From CAWFZT01 sp963820415 (lineage in GTDB: Bacteria > Chloroflexota > Anaerolineae > Anaerolineales > Anaerolineaceae): a stretch of 64,000 nt of DNA. Positions 28,230-36,174 of this stretch are shown piece by piece. Position 1 is the stretch's first letter; every line of letters starts with the position of its first letter. The notes beneath the pieces were generated by a model, which did not search any database, was not told the origin of the DNA, and saw only the letters and a list, made by a program, of their open reading frames with translations. Both the position numbers and the translations under genes were made by a program. The stretch spans positions 868,001 to 932,000 of the forward strand of contig CAWFZT010000008.1 in assembly GCA_963820415.1 (NCBI GenBank), given 5' to 3'.

Positions 28230-29078
28230 TTACCGGGCGGTTTCCTGCTTCTGCTGCGCCTGGGCGACGATAAGGTCAAACCCTTGGTTTATCACTTCAC
28301 CAAACACGCTGCTCAGGCGGTAGAGCAGCTTGCCTTCGAGACCTGGCAGGATTAAGTAGCGCCCGCGCCTGACCCCCTTCAAGATCGCCGCGGCTACCGT
28401 CTCAGGCGCCATTATCCCCGAGCCGGCGGACAGGGCCTTGGTCTCGAAAGGTTTAAATTGAAACTCATAGGCGAGCTGCGGAGTGTCGGTATCTGGCGGA
28501 TACACGATCGAGACGCCGATCTGGTATCGCTTCATTTCTGCACGCAGCGTATCGGAAAAGCCCCGTACGGCAAATTTGGAGGCCCCATAAGCAGAATAGC
28601 CAAATACCCCCATCACCCCGGCCAGCGACGAAATATTCACAATGTAGCCCGAACGGCGGGCGATCAAATCCGGCAGGAGCGCCTTGGTAACGTGGACTGT
28701 GCCGTAGAAGTTTACGTCCATCATCCAGTGAAAAATATCCATCCCCGTTTCCTGGAAGTAGCCCCCTTGAGCAACCCCAGCCGAGTTGACCAGCAAGTCC
28801 GGAACACCGATGGCTTCTTTGACCTGTAGGATGGCGCGATTGACCTGTTCGAGGTCGGTGACGTCAGCCGTGGCGACTCCAAATTTCTGCTGTGGAGAAT
28901 GCCTTGAGGCTTCTAGCGTTTTCAAAGTTTCGGACAGCAAGGCGGTATGCCGGGCGACCAGCCAGACGTGGGCGCCCTGCTCAGCCAACAACCGGGCGGT
29001 GGCCAGGCCAATCCCGCTGGACCCACCGGTGATTAATGCTATTTTTCCATTGAAATCGTGCATGTGGATGTTTGCCAT
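28230..29078 (-). CDS. SDR oxidoreductase, 3-ketodihydrosphingosine reductase-like
   Basis: A 282-residue classical short-chain dehydrogenase: GGSSGIGLA nucleotide loop (about 18), NSAG motif (about 97), catalytic Ser in ISSLAG and YxxxK in YGASK (about 160). The segment SIVYPPDTDTPQLAYE is characteristic of the KDSR/FVT1 group that reduces 3-ketosphinganine with NADPH. No C-terminal membrane anchor is obvious, but hydrophobic patches occur. It precedes the serine-palmitoyltransferase-like gene in an operon with a good promoter (29094-29121). Start is ATG 29078 or 29063; neither has a clear ribosome site. Confidence 0.82.
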   Translation of the reverse strand: MANIHMHDFNGKIALITGGSSGIGLATARLLAEQGAHVWLVARHTALLSETLKTLEASRHSPQQKFGVATADVTDLEQVNRAILQVKEAIGVPDLLVNSAGVAQGGYFQETGMDIFHWMMDVNFYGTVHVTKALLPDLIARRSGYIVNISSLAGVMGVFGYSAYGASKFAVRGFSDTLRAEMKRYQIGVSIVYPPDTDTPQLAYEFQFKPFETKALSAGSGIMAPETVAAAILKGVRRGRYLILPGLEGKLLYRLSSVFGEVINQGFDLIVAQAQQKQETAR

Positions 29079-29093
29079 ACCTAGAACAACCCT

Positions 29094-29121
29094 ATTATAT
29101 AAAAAAAGTTATGATTTGCAA
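29094..29121 (-). promoter_or_regulatory. Promoter of the sphingoid-type gene pair
   Basis: On the minus strand TTGCAA (29121-29116) and TATAAT (29099-29094) are separated by 16 bp. The predicted start of transcription near 29087 gives a leader of only about 9 nt to ATG 29078 (24 nt to ATG 29063), so translation may be nearly leaderless. Confidence 0.6.
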
Positions 29122-29148
29122 TGTCATTATTTTTGTTGTAATCAATCC

Positions 29149-30039
29149 TTACGGATGATGACAAATATCACAGTGTGGAATGGACTGCTCTCCCGCTTTG
29201 CCGGTGGTGCCGAAGACGTCGTACAGGCGCGAGCACCATTCCCGGTAGGAAACCCGGATACCTTCAGTGACATCGAAAAGGAGGGCTTTGTCGGACCTGG
29301 TAGCCTGGCGCATATTCTCGACTGCGTCGTTCATGATAGCGGTGGCAAAGTTGATCTTAGAGATACCGGCGGAAATCGCTGCCCGGAACTGGTCGTCGGA
29401 GATGCCGGTGCCACCGTGCATTACCAGAGGGACAGACACGCGCCGCTTGATCTCGGCCAGCAGATCCAGGTCGAGATGGGGTTCGCCCTTATAAAAGCCG
29501 TGGGCGTTGCCAAATGCAATCGCTAAAAAATCCACACCAGTCTGTTTGTGAAAATATTCCGCCGAATCCGGGTTGGTGAAACCGACCCGCCGCCCTCCGT
29601 AGGTCTCATACTGGTCACCCAAACCCACATGGCCCATCTCGGCCTCGGCAGCCGCGCCATGGGCGTGCGCCGCTGCAACCACCCAGCGCGTGTTAGCAAT
29701 ATTTTCTTCGATGGGTAGGCGAGAGCCGTCATACATCACGTCGGTAAAACCGTAATCCAGCACACGCTCACAAAGCTCCACACTGGCGCCGTGGTCGAGC
29801 ATCAGGCTGACCGGCACATCGGTATCCTCAGCCCGGCAGCGGATGTAAGCCGCCATGGCGCGGGCGCAGGGCTGCGCGGCGAAATCTGAATAGATCGCCA
29901 GGATGGTGGGGGCGCGCTTTTCGACCAAAGCGTCCATCACCCCTTCAATGCCCTGCATGTCGAAAACATCGTAGAGGGGTACAGCATAATGCTCTTCCCT
30001 GGCTTTAATCAGGTCATTCTTTATCGATACGAGTGTCAT
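29149..30039 (-). CDS. Class II (zinc) ketose-bisphosphate aldolase family protein
   Basis: A 296-residue aldolase of the FbaA/GatY/KbaY family, splitting a ketose 1,6-bisphosphate or related phosphate into dihydroxyacetone phosphate plus an aldehyde. The zinc/catalytic residues are present: LDHGAS (Asp-His), the Glu-containing AEAEMGHVGL, FGNAHGFYKG (His) and VMHGGTGISD (His). It is the third gene of the isomerase-kinase-aldolase module, and its ATG overlaps the kinase stop (ATGA). This pairing with a PfkB kinase suggests a tagatose- or deoxyketose-phosphate route rather than glycolysis. Confidence 0.9.
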   Translation of the reverse strand: MTLVSIKNDLIKAREEHYAVPLYDVFDMQGIEGVMDALVEKRAPTILAIYSDFAAQPCARAMAAYIRCRAEDTDVPVSLMLDHGASVELCERVLDYGFTDVMYDGSRLPIEENIANTRWVVAAAHAHGAAAEAEMGHVGLGDQYETYGGRRVGFTNPDSAEYFHKQTGVDFLAIAFGNAHGFYKGEPHLDLDLLAEIKRRVSVPLVMHGGTGISDDQFRAAISAGISKINFATAIMNDAVENMRQATRSDKALLFDVTEGIRVSYREWCSRLYDVFGTTGKAGEQSIPHCDICHHP

Positions 30040-30968
30040 AGATGATTTCCTTGCTTGTCTAAAAATTCCTGCACTTCATTATAACGGGGGGAGCCGGCGC
30101 GGCCGCCCAGGTGCATACATTTGAAGGCGGCGGTGGCTGAAGCAAACCTGGCAATGCGTGCCAGGTCCCATCCCTGCACCAGGCCGAACAGGTACGCCCC
30201 ATGAAAAACATCCCCGGCCCCGGTGGTGTCTACCACATCCACCTTGAAGGCCGGCGTATGGAACTGCTCGGTTGCGGTGGCGGTATTGGAGCCCTGCTCC
30301 CCTTCGGTTTGCACCACGATCTGGGGGCCCAAGCGCCGCACAGCCTCAGCGGCCTGCCAGAAATCCGCCACGCCGGTGAGCGTCTGCGCGAAGCCGGAGC
30401 CGCAAATTAGGATATCGGTGGCCTCGACCAGCTCGTCAATAACTTTCCACACATCTCCGACGGCCTTGGCGGCGTCCATGACCACCTTCTTGCCGGCCTG
30501 GCGCATCCAATGAGCTGCCTGCAAAGCGGCGTCGCAGTGATAGCCATCCAGGTGCAGGTAAGCGGCGGAAGTGATGTACTCACGGTCCAGCTCTTCCGGT
30601 TTGAGCGGGTCCTCTTCCATGGCGGTCAGGCCAAAAACGCGCTCGCCGGTGGACTGGTGGACGAAGACCAGCACCACTTGCAATTCAGGGTGCGGGCGGC
30701 GCATTACCCGGGACGTATCCACGCCATCCCGGGTCAGATAGCTCAGTTTGAGCTCGGCCGACGCGTCGTTGCCGCATACCCCCACGTAACCCACTCTGGC
30801 GCCCAGGCGAGCCGCCGCCACCAGGGCTGTGCCAACCGGGCCGCCGCCATCCGTGCCAATCTCCTTTAAGAACGTGCCCTTCTCCCAGGTTGGCATTACC
30901 TCCAGGCGAGATAAGACATCAATTGTAGACAGGCCGAGGCCCACCACCTGCAAATCAGCCATCGGCAC
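30036..30968 (-). CDS. PfkB-family sugar kinase
   Basis: A 310-residue ribokinase-fold kinase with an N-terminal GGGPVGTALVAAARLGA motif and the C-terminal catalytic signature DTTGAGDVFHGAY (Asp as base). It phosphorylates a sugar or ketose using ATP. It starts 3 bp downstream of the isomerase and overlaps the aldolase start, so the three enzymes are almost certainly one translational unit: isomerase, then kinase, then aldolase. PfkB kinases are not the usual partners of L-fucose isomerase (normally FGGY FucK). Confidence 0.9.
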   Translation of the reverse strand: MPMADLQVVGLGLSTIDVLSRLEVMPTWEKGTFLKEIGTDGGGPVGTALVAAARLGARVGYVGVCGNDASAELKLSYLTRDGVDTSRVMRRPHPELQVVLVFVHQSTGERVFGLTAMEEDPLKPEELDREYITSAAYLHLDGYHCDAALQAAHWMRQAGKKVVMDAAKAVGDVWKVIDELVEATDILICGSGFAQTLTGVADFWQAAEAVRRLGPQIVVQTEGEQGSNTATATEQFHTPAFKVDVVDTTGAGDVFHGAYLFGLVQGWDLARIARFASATAAFKCMHLGGRAGSPRYNEVQEFLDKQGNHL

Positions 30969-30971
30969 TCC

Positions 30972-32444
30972 TTATTCCACCAGAACCGGCTGGATGTCCA
31001 GGAATTTGCAGGCCAGCAGCAGGCTGGCGGTCTGGTCGCCGTGGATCATGCTGGCGTGGTGGATGAAGCCTTCTTCCACCAGGGTGCGGTACAGCTTGCG
31101 ATGGTCTTTAACCTCCACCCAGGCCCACGTGCCTGCCAGGACTTCATCGGAGGGAATAATTTCACCGGTGGTGATCAACATCTTCCAGCAGTCGTCATAT
31201 TCCGCCAGGCGACAGAAGGTTACCTTGCCGGGCTTGAGCTGGAACTGGTACAGGCCGGCCTGCGGGTCGGCCAAGTCGGGGAGCAAGGCACCGGCCATGT
31301 CGCCGCGGGCGCGCAGGGCAGTCTTGCGCGGGTCATTGGCCAGGCATACCGGTGAGTTACCGCAGTGCCAGGTGAGAAAACGGTTCTCGTTCTCGCGGTG
31401 CTGGATGGTCCAGTCGATAAAGTGCGGCACGGTCTCGCCCAGAGCGGCATTGTAATTGACCATCATCGACAACGAGCCGAGGATATCCGTCTCGCAAGCG
31501 GTCAGCATGCCGGCGGCGGTCAGGCGGCTGAATACGGCGCAGGTCTGCATGCCCCATAAATCCTGCATGGAATACCAACACTGCATGCCCAGCGCTGAAA
31601 GACCCTGGCGAGTGTAGAAATCCGCCACCGCCAGCTCCATTTTGACGATTTTCAGCAGCAGGGCGTCTGCCACGGTGATCTCGGCCACCTCGCTGCGCAT
31701 CTGGCCAATTTTGGCCAACACAGCCGGATCGTCGTCGGCGTAGCGTTTGGCGCGTGAAACGATATCGGAAACCTCGGCGCAGATCACATTCTGCCCGAAC
31801 TTGCGGATCATGGCGGTCTCGTCGTAAGCGACGGTCTCGAAGGGCTGTGGGCGGACGCCTATCTGGCCGATGCGCGCCCCTTTCAGGGCCTTGACCACGG
31901 CGACGGCGCGCACGAATTTATCCACTTCGGCCAGGAATTCCGCTTCTTCAGCGTAGACAATCCCGGCAAAGTGGAAGGGCAGCTTACGCCGATACAGCCC
32001 GGAAGCCAGTGAAAGCGTGCCACAGTAAGAATCGGACACACGCCCCATGGAAGGGCCAGCCGGCACGGGAGGCTCTTTGGTGGCATAGAGCAGCACCGGC
32101 ACGCGCAGCCTTTCGGCGATCTTGACTGCCGAACGTTCGTCGCCGAAATTCAGCGCCCCGATAATCAGGCCATCCACCTTCTCACGCTGGAAAAAATCCG
32201 CCACGGCCTCGGCCTGGTCGAGGTTACATATCACGCCTTCCGGGGTGAAACCCTGGCCGGCATCCAGGCGGGTGTGATCCTCCGGACAGGCCGCCGGGGC
32301 GACGACCTGCAAGCCCGCTACCTGGCGAAAAGCCGCCAGGACATCCCGGCGCATTTTCAGCACCCATTCCGGGACGGGGATGCTGTTCTCGGTGAACTCC
32401 CGGTAGGAAGGCACAAAACCGATCTTAACATTCAGCTTAGACAT
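30972..32444 (-). CDS. L-fucose/L-arabinose isomerase-family protein
   Basis: A 490-residue protein of the FucI/AraA-type sugar isomerase superfamily, with an N-terminal Rossmann-like half (DGLIIGALNFGDERSAVKIAERL) and a C-terminal half with YSMQDLWGMQTC and FLTWHCGNSPV. Such enzymes interconvert aldoses and ketoses using Mn2+. The usual FucI length is about 590 and that of AraA about 500, so this may be a divergent subfamily. It is the first gene of the module. A nearby GH29 fucosidase makes L-fucose or another 6-deoxy sugar a plausible substrate, but divergence prevents a firm call. Confidence 0.8.
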   Translation of the reverse strand: MSKLNVKIGFVPSYREFTENSIPVPEWVLKMRRDVLAAFRQVAGLQVVAPAACPEDHTRLDAGQGFTPEGVICNLDQAEAVADFFQREKVDGLIIGALNFGDERSAVKIAERLRVPVLLYATKEPPVPAGPSMGRVSDSYCGTLSLASGLYRRKLPFHFAGIVYAEEAEFLAEVDKFVRAVAVVKALKGARIGQIGVRPQPFETVAYDETAMIRKFGQNVICAEVSDIVSRAKRYADDDPAVLAKIGQMRSEVAEITVADALLLKIVKMELAVADFYTRQGLSALGMQCWYSMQDLWGMQTCAVFSRLTAAGMLTACETDILGSLSMMVNYNAALGETVPHFIDWTIQHRENENRFLTWHCGNSPVCLANDPRKTALRARGDMAGALLPDLADPQAGLYQFQLKPGKVTFCRLAEYDDCWKMLITTGEIIPSDEVLAGTWAWVEVKDHRKLYRTLVEEGFIHHASMIHGDQTASLLLACKFLDIQPVLVE

Positions 32445-32469
32445 GGTTTCTCCTGTAAAAGTCGAATTA

Positions 32470-32584
32470 ACTCACCGCAGAGGCACAGAGAAAACAGAGA
32501 AAACGAAGATCTTTAGGACTTTAACCGAACGTTTGTAGAATCTTAAAAATGTCTTCTCTGTTCCCTCAGCGCCTCTGCGGTGAA
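32470..32584. repeat. Inverted repeat flanking an 80-bp spacer between isomerase and hemerythrin genes
   Basis: TCACCGCAGAGGC (from 32471) followed by AGAGAA-rich sequence reappears inverted near 32554-32582 (TCTCTG...GCGCCTCTGCGGTGA). The arms match over about 13 bp and then imperfectly for another 17 bp. This is the widespread ACCGCAGAGGCACAGAG type of interspersed repeat. No promoter for the isomerase module is evident inside it. Confidence 0.6.
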
Positions 32585-32589
32585 ATATC

Positions 32590-33141
32590 TTATTTCATTT
32601 CCTTTTCGAGGGCTTCAGTCAGGGCCAGGTACTTCTCATGCACACCTGCGCCAGTCTCTTCGTGCTCCACTTTCTCAAAATCTTCGACGACCTGCTCCTG
32701 CTTATCGACCGGGATGATCCGGCCGGCCATGGGGAAGAGTACCTGGTCCTCTTTCTGGATGTGCTGCCTGAGCAATGCCGCGTAACCAAGCACATTCTGC
32801 ACCAGGCTTTGCCTGGCTGAAGCATCGCCGGCCTGCAAACGCTGGGCGGCGGCGCGCATGCCCTGGGTGAACTTGCGGCCTTGTTCGTGTTCACTGAGCA
32901 TCACTGCAATCGGGCCTTGCCCGGCGGGCATGCCGTTGGCATGCATGGCCTTGAACAGCACACCCTCTTCCTTGCGGTGATGGCAGCCATCCGCAAAACC
33001 TTTAATAAAATCGGCGGCATCTATGAAGAACCCGGGGCGCACTTCCTGTCCCGACTGCAAACGGTTGGCGGCGGTCTCCAGGGTGGCGATCACCCTTTCA
33101 ATCACGCGGTGCTCTGACATCAAGATATCTGTGGCTTTCAT
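32590..33141 (-). CDS. Hemerythrin HHE-domain protein
   Basis: A 183-residue four-helix protein with the di-iron ligand pattern of HHE hemerythrins: His in LMSEHRVIER, His/Glu in CHHRKEEGVLF, His/Glu in LSEHEQGRKF and QHIQKEDQVLFPMA. It binds O2 or NO reversibly or stores oxygen, and in anaerobes may serve in oxygen or nitrosative stress defence in the cytoplasm. It is co-oriented with the DapA-like gene (51 bp apart) but no functional link is apparent. Confidence 0.92.
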   Translation of the reverse strand: MKATDILMSEHRVIERVIATLETAANRLQSGQEVRPGFFIDAADFIKGFADGCHHRKEEGVLFKAMHANGMPAGQGPIAVMLSEHEQGRKFTQGMRAAAQRLQAGDASARQSLVQNVLGYAALLRQHIQKEDQVLFPMAGRIIPVDKQEQVVEDFEKVEHEETGAGVHEKYLALTEALEKEMK

Positions 33142-33192
33142 TTGTACTCCTTTTCATGGAAAAGGCCGGGCAGCAAAACGCAGCTCGCCCGG

Positions 33193-34152
33193 TCACACGA
33201 TGCGAGATAAATCGATCCCGGCAGCCTGCATGGCAGTGACACACCGGTCAATTTCCTGCTCTGAGGCAGTGACCAGCGGGTGGCGCACCGGCCCGGACTC
33301 CAGCCCACGCCGGCGCAAGACACCTTTGAACAGGGACAGGTCGCTGGCGTTGCCCAGGATGCCCGACCCGATGGTAACTTTGTCCTGGAAAGCGCCGGCG
33401 GCCGCCCAATCGCCATCCGCCAGGGCTTTGAAGAGGTCCACAAATGGCTCGGGGAAAACATTGGCGTTGCCCGCCACAGCGCCATCGGCGCCATTGGCCA
33501 TGCCGGCCAGGATCAAATGGTCGCTGCCCACCAGGGTATAGAAGCGCCGCTTGACCTCCATGCGGTCCTGGGCCAACTGACCCAGGTTACCGCTGCTGTC
33601 CTTGATCCCTACCACATTGGGGCAGAGGCGAGTGATCTCGGCCACTACAGCCGAGGAGAGGTTGTTGCCGGCCCTCTGGGGGATGTTGTATAAAAAGAGG
33701 GGAAAATCCGGGACGGCGCTGGCGACGGCCACGTAATGCGCCACCAGGGCCTGGTCGGTGAGCCCGTAAAAATAAGGGGTGATGACCGAGGCAGCATCGG
33801 CGCCGCACTCCCGGGCATGGCGGGTAAGGGAAATCGTCTCCGCCGAGGTGATGGCCCCAGTGTGCGCCACCACCGGCGCCCGCCCGGCGGCCTGGTTTAC
33901 CACCACTTCGGTCACCTGCTGCCTTTCGGAATGCCTGAGCAGGGCGAATTCACCTGTGGTACCGCAGGTGGTCAACCCCTGGACTCCGCTGCGGATGAGG
34001 AACTCAGTCAGGGCTTTCAGGGCGAGGATATCCAGGTTTTCGCCGTCGGCGGTGAGGGGGGTCAGCAGCGGGACGATCAGACCCTTCCCAGCCCGGGCAG
34101 CGCTACGTTGAATTGCATCCATTTTGGGATCCATGGGAATAGCAGGCTCCAT
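33193..34152 (-). CDS. DapA/NanA-family class I lyase-synthase
   Basis: A 319-residue TIM-barrel enzyme of the dihydrodipicolinate synthase/N-acetylneuraminate lyase family. It shows GTTGE (pyruvate site), YNIP (catalytic Tyr) and the Schiff-base Lys in VGIKDSSGN. It could act in lysine synthesis or, given the sugar genes and NanE 1.3 kb upstream, as a 2-keto-3-deoxy sugar or sialate-type aldolase. Sequence motifs alone do not decide this. The start is uncertain (ATG 34152, 34134 or 34122) because no strong ribosome site is present. Confidence 0.88.
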   Translation of the reverse strand: MEPAIPMDPKMDAIQRSAARAGKGLIVPLLTPLTADGENLDILALKALTEFLIRSGVQGLTTCGTTGEFALLRHSERQQVTEVVVNQAAGRAPVVAHTGAITSAETISLTRHARECGADAASVITPYFYGLTDQALVAHYVAVASAVPDFPLFLYNIPQRAGNNLSSAVVAEITRLCPNVVGIKDSSGNLGQLAQDRMEVKRRFYTLVGSDHLILAGMANGADGAVAGNANVFPEPFVDLFKALADGDWAAAGAFQDKVTIGSGILGNASDLSLFKGVLRRRGLESGPVRHPLVTASEQEIDRCVTAMQAAGIDLSRIV

Positions 34153-34276
34153 TGTATGCTAGGAATGACTGGTAGGATAGCCGCGGCTAGGTAACTAAAA
34201 AGGCCCGTACAGCGACGGGTCTAACTATATCACTGAGCGATTTGCTCGACAAGATTGAGGTTGGCGCAATGCAAAA

Positions 34277-34302
34277 CCCCGGCTTTTCCGGAAAAGCCGG
34301 GG
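34277..34302 (-). terminator. Intrinsic terminator after the DUF333 lipoprotein gene
   Basis: A perfect palindrome with CCCCGGCTTTTCC/GGAAAAGCCGGGG arms is followed on the minus strand by TTTT. It lies 19 bp beyond the lipoprotein stop. AAAA on the other side could let it work in both directions, but no plus-strand gene reads into it. Confidence 0.8.
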
Positions 34303-34320
34303 ATTTTCTCAGGGAATGAT

Positions 34321-34992
34321 TTACGGCTCCTGGCGGACGATCCGGCCGGCCTGGTCGGTACGGATAGTGTAATTTTGGCCGTTCACGGCCAGGACGACCT
34401 TGTACCCATCCGTGATCATCTCGGCGCACATCTCCCCCGGCCCGGGCAGCCCCAGGCAGGCGTCGCCCCAACTGGCCGGCTCAATGGAGACCAGGGTGAT
34501 CTGGCCAGGTTTCACTTTAAGCTTTTTAGCCAGCAGTGACTGCGCCGCCCCGACCACCCTCTTCTGCACCGCCGGATCGATGACTGCCTTCTGGCCGGAA
34601 GTCGCCGTGACAACGGCAGCCACCGGAGCAGCCGGAGTGCCGGTAGGAATAGCGGCTGTCCCGGTGAAGTTGGCAGGGACCCGCGTATCCGGCCCGCATT
34701 CGCCGCGCATGTACGCCCATTCCTCACATTCGCTGCCATCCGGGAAAATGCAGATGCCTACCTGGCTGCCATCCGCGGCGGTGCGGATCTCCAGGCGATT
34801 ACCCTTCTGCTCGCAGTTGACCGAGGCCGAATTGGCCATGCCAGAATTGGTATCGGCTGGCGCAGGCGTCTGCGTCGACGGGACCGGCGGGGTGGCCGGA
34901 TTGGAAGGCGTGGGATTTACGGGGATACACCCATTCATAAGTATTCCTCCTAAAAGCGCCAGGGATAGCATGACGCAATAGAACAGTCTCAT
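34321..34992 (-). CDS. DUF333-containing lipoprotein
   Basis: A 223-residue lipoprotein. The signal peptide ends in a lipobox (LMNGC, Cys about 22), followed by a Pro/Thr linker. A DUF333 module (about 58-100; ASVNCEQKGN, GSQVGICIFPDGSECEEWAYMRGEC) and a C-terminal module (about 150-220; ITLVSIEPASWGDACLGLPGPGEMC) recur in many Chloroflexota-like secreted proteins. Paired Cys in both modules suggest disulfides outside the cell. Function is unknown. A terminator follows directly, so it is probably transcribed alone. Confidence 0.85.
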   Translation of the reverse strand: MRLFYCVMLSLALLGGILMNGCIPVNPTPSNPATPPVPSTQTPAPADTNSGMANSASVNCEQKGNRLEIRTAADGSQVGICIFPDGSECEEWAYMRGECGPDTRVPANFTGTAAIPTGTPAAPVAAVVTATSGQKAVIDPAVQKRVVGAAQSLLAKKLKVKPGQITLVSIEPASWGDACLGLPGPGEMCAEMITDGYKVVLAVNGQNYTIRTDQAGRIVRQEP

Positions 34993-35035
34993 TTTTTCCT
35001 CCGATTTTGCGAACCTGACAGGTAAATTCTATCCA

Positions 35036-35284
35036 TTAGACGTCTGCACCTCTAAAAAAGTTCGCGCCAGTGGCTAAGCAATATCCTGACAAGGTTAACG
35101 CCTTTTCAACCAGGGCAGTGTTTTCCTCGATATATACCCGGCCATCTACCAATATGACTGGCAGGCCCATCTGGCGGTCCTTTTGGCTGATCTCCTCGCC
35201 GAAGCGGCCATCCCTCTCCACCCAGTTTTCAAAGGCCGACTATGGGTCGGCGAATTTGGAGAGGATGTCCTTGATGAATCCACG
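35036..35284 (-). pseudogene. Remnant of a small glutaredoxin/thioredoxin-like protein
   Basis: The minus-strand frame reads GFIKDILSKFADP-stop-SAFENWVERDGRFG and continues through MGLPVILVDGRVYIEENTALVEKAL. The in-frame TAG is at 35242-35240 and an upstream TAA at 35287-35285, with no start codon or N-terminal half. The segment LPVILVDGRVYI looks like the cis-Pro end of a thioredoxin-fold protein (weak recognition). It is probably a decayed gene fragment. The remaining 150 bp up to the NanE gene hold nothing recognisable. Confidence 0.45.
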
Positions 35285-35439
35285 TTATGAATAGCTAATC
35301 CAATAAAAGCCGAGGGTTTTGATTCATCAGGCTGGTAGGAGCCAAAAACTGGGGGTTTCGAAAAAAATTGTCTATTGATGGTAAAGATCAAGACCCTCCC
35401 CTCTGCGCCTCGCAGCGGGTTGGTGAGGAGCAGCTAAAA

Positions 35440-36174
35440 CTATGGCTCTTCGCCCGCCAGACTGAGGGAGACTTTGGCCAGAGCGGCGGCAAAGCGGGCA
35501 GTAATCTCCGCCGGGCGGGTAATGGCGCCGCCGACAATAACGGCATTCGCACCGCGCTGCAGCGCCTCACGGGCCTGTTCCGGGTATAGATAGCGTCCTT
35601 CGGCCATAACCGGCACCGCCAAATGAGCCACCATGGCCGACACCGGCTCCAGTTCGGGGGCGGCAACCTGCGGGCTGTAGGCGGTGTAGCCAGACATGGT
35701 CGAGGAGACCAGATCGGCTCCGCTCTGATCAGCCAGCAGGCCCTCTTCGATAGTGGAGATATCCGCCATGACTGGCAGGCTCGTCTCGGCCTTTATCCGG
35801 CGGATGAAGTCCGCCAGGGTGGGTCCTTCGGGGCGCAGGCGGGAGGTGGCGTCGATGCAGATCACGTCCGCTCCGGCTTCAGCAATCTGGCAGGCGTGGC
35901 GCAGGGTAGGGGTGATATACACTTCATACTCGGGTAAATTGTCCTTGTACAATCCGAAAATAGGCAGGTCAACGGTCTGGCGGATGGCGCGGATATCTTC
36001 AGGCGAGTTGGCGCGGATGGCGACTGCTCCACCCAATTTTGCCGCAACCGCCATGCGCGCCATGATTTCGGCGCCATATAAAGGCTCATCTTTCAGAGCC
36101 TGACAGGAAACAATCAGTTTCAAGTGCACACCTGGCAGCCATTCACTGAGTGGTCGAGGCTGGCGGTTATTCAT
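35440..36174 (-). CDS. nanE: N-acetylmannosamine-6-phosphate 2-epimerase
   Basis: A 244-residue TIM-barrel epimerase converting ManNAc-6-phosphate to GlcNAc-6-phosphate. Signatures are LIVSCQALKDEPLYG, AKLGGAVAIRAN, ICIDATSR, MADISTIEEG and the catalytic-region VMAEGRYLYPEQA. ATG 36174 overlaps the stop of the upstream UroD-fold gene by 8 bp, so the two are co-translated from the promoter at 37388-37416. A DapA/NanA-family lyase lies 1.3 kb downstream, but a ManNAc kinase, NagA and NagB are not in the window, so a full sialic acid pathway cannot be claimed. Confidence 0.9.
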   Translation of the reverse strand: MNNRQPRPLSEWLPGVHLKLIVSCQALKDEPLYGAEIMARMAVAAKLGGAVAIRANSPEDIRAIRQTVDLPIFGLYKDNLPEYEVYITPTLRHACQIAEAGADVICIDATSRLRPEGPTLADFIRRIKAETSLPVMADISTIEEGLLADQSGADLVSSTMSGYTAYSPQVAAPELEPVSAMVAHLAVPVMAEGRYLYPEQAREALQRGANAVIVGGAITRPAEITARFAAALAKVSLSLAGEEP

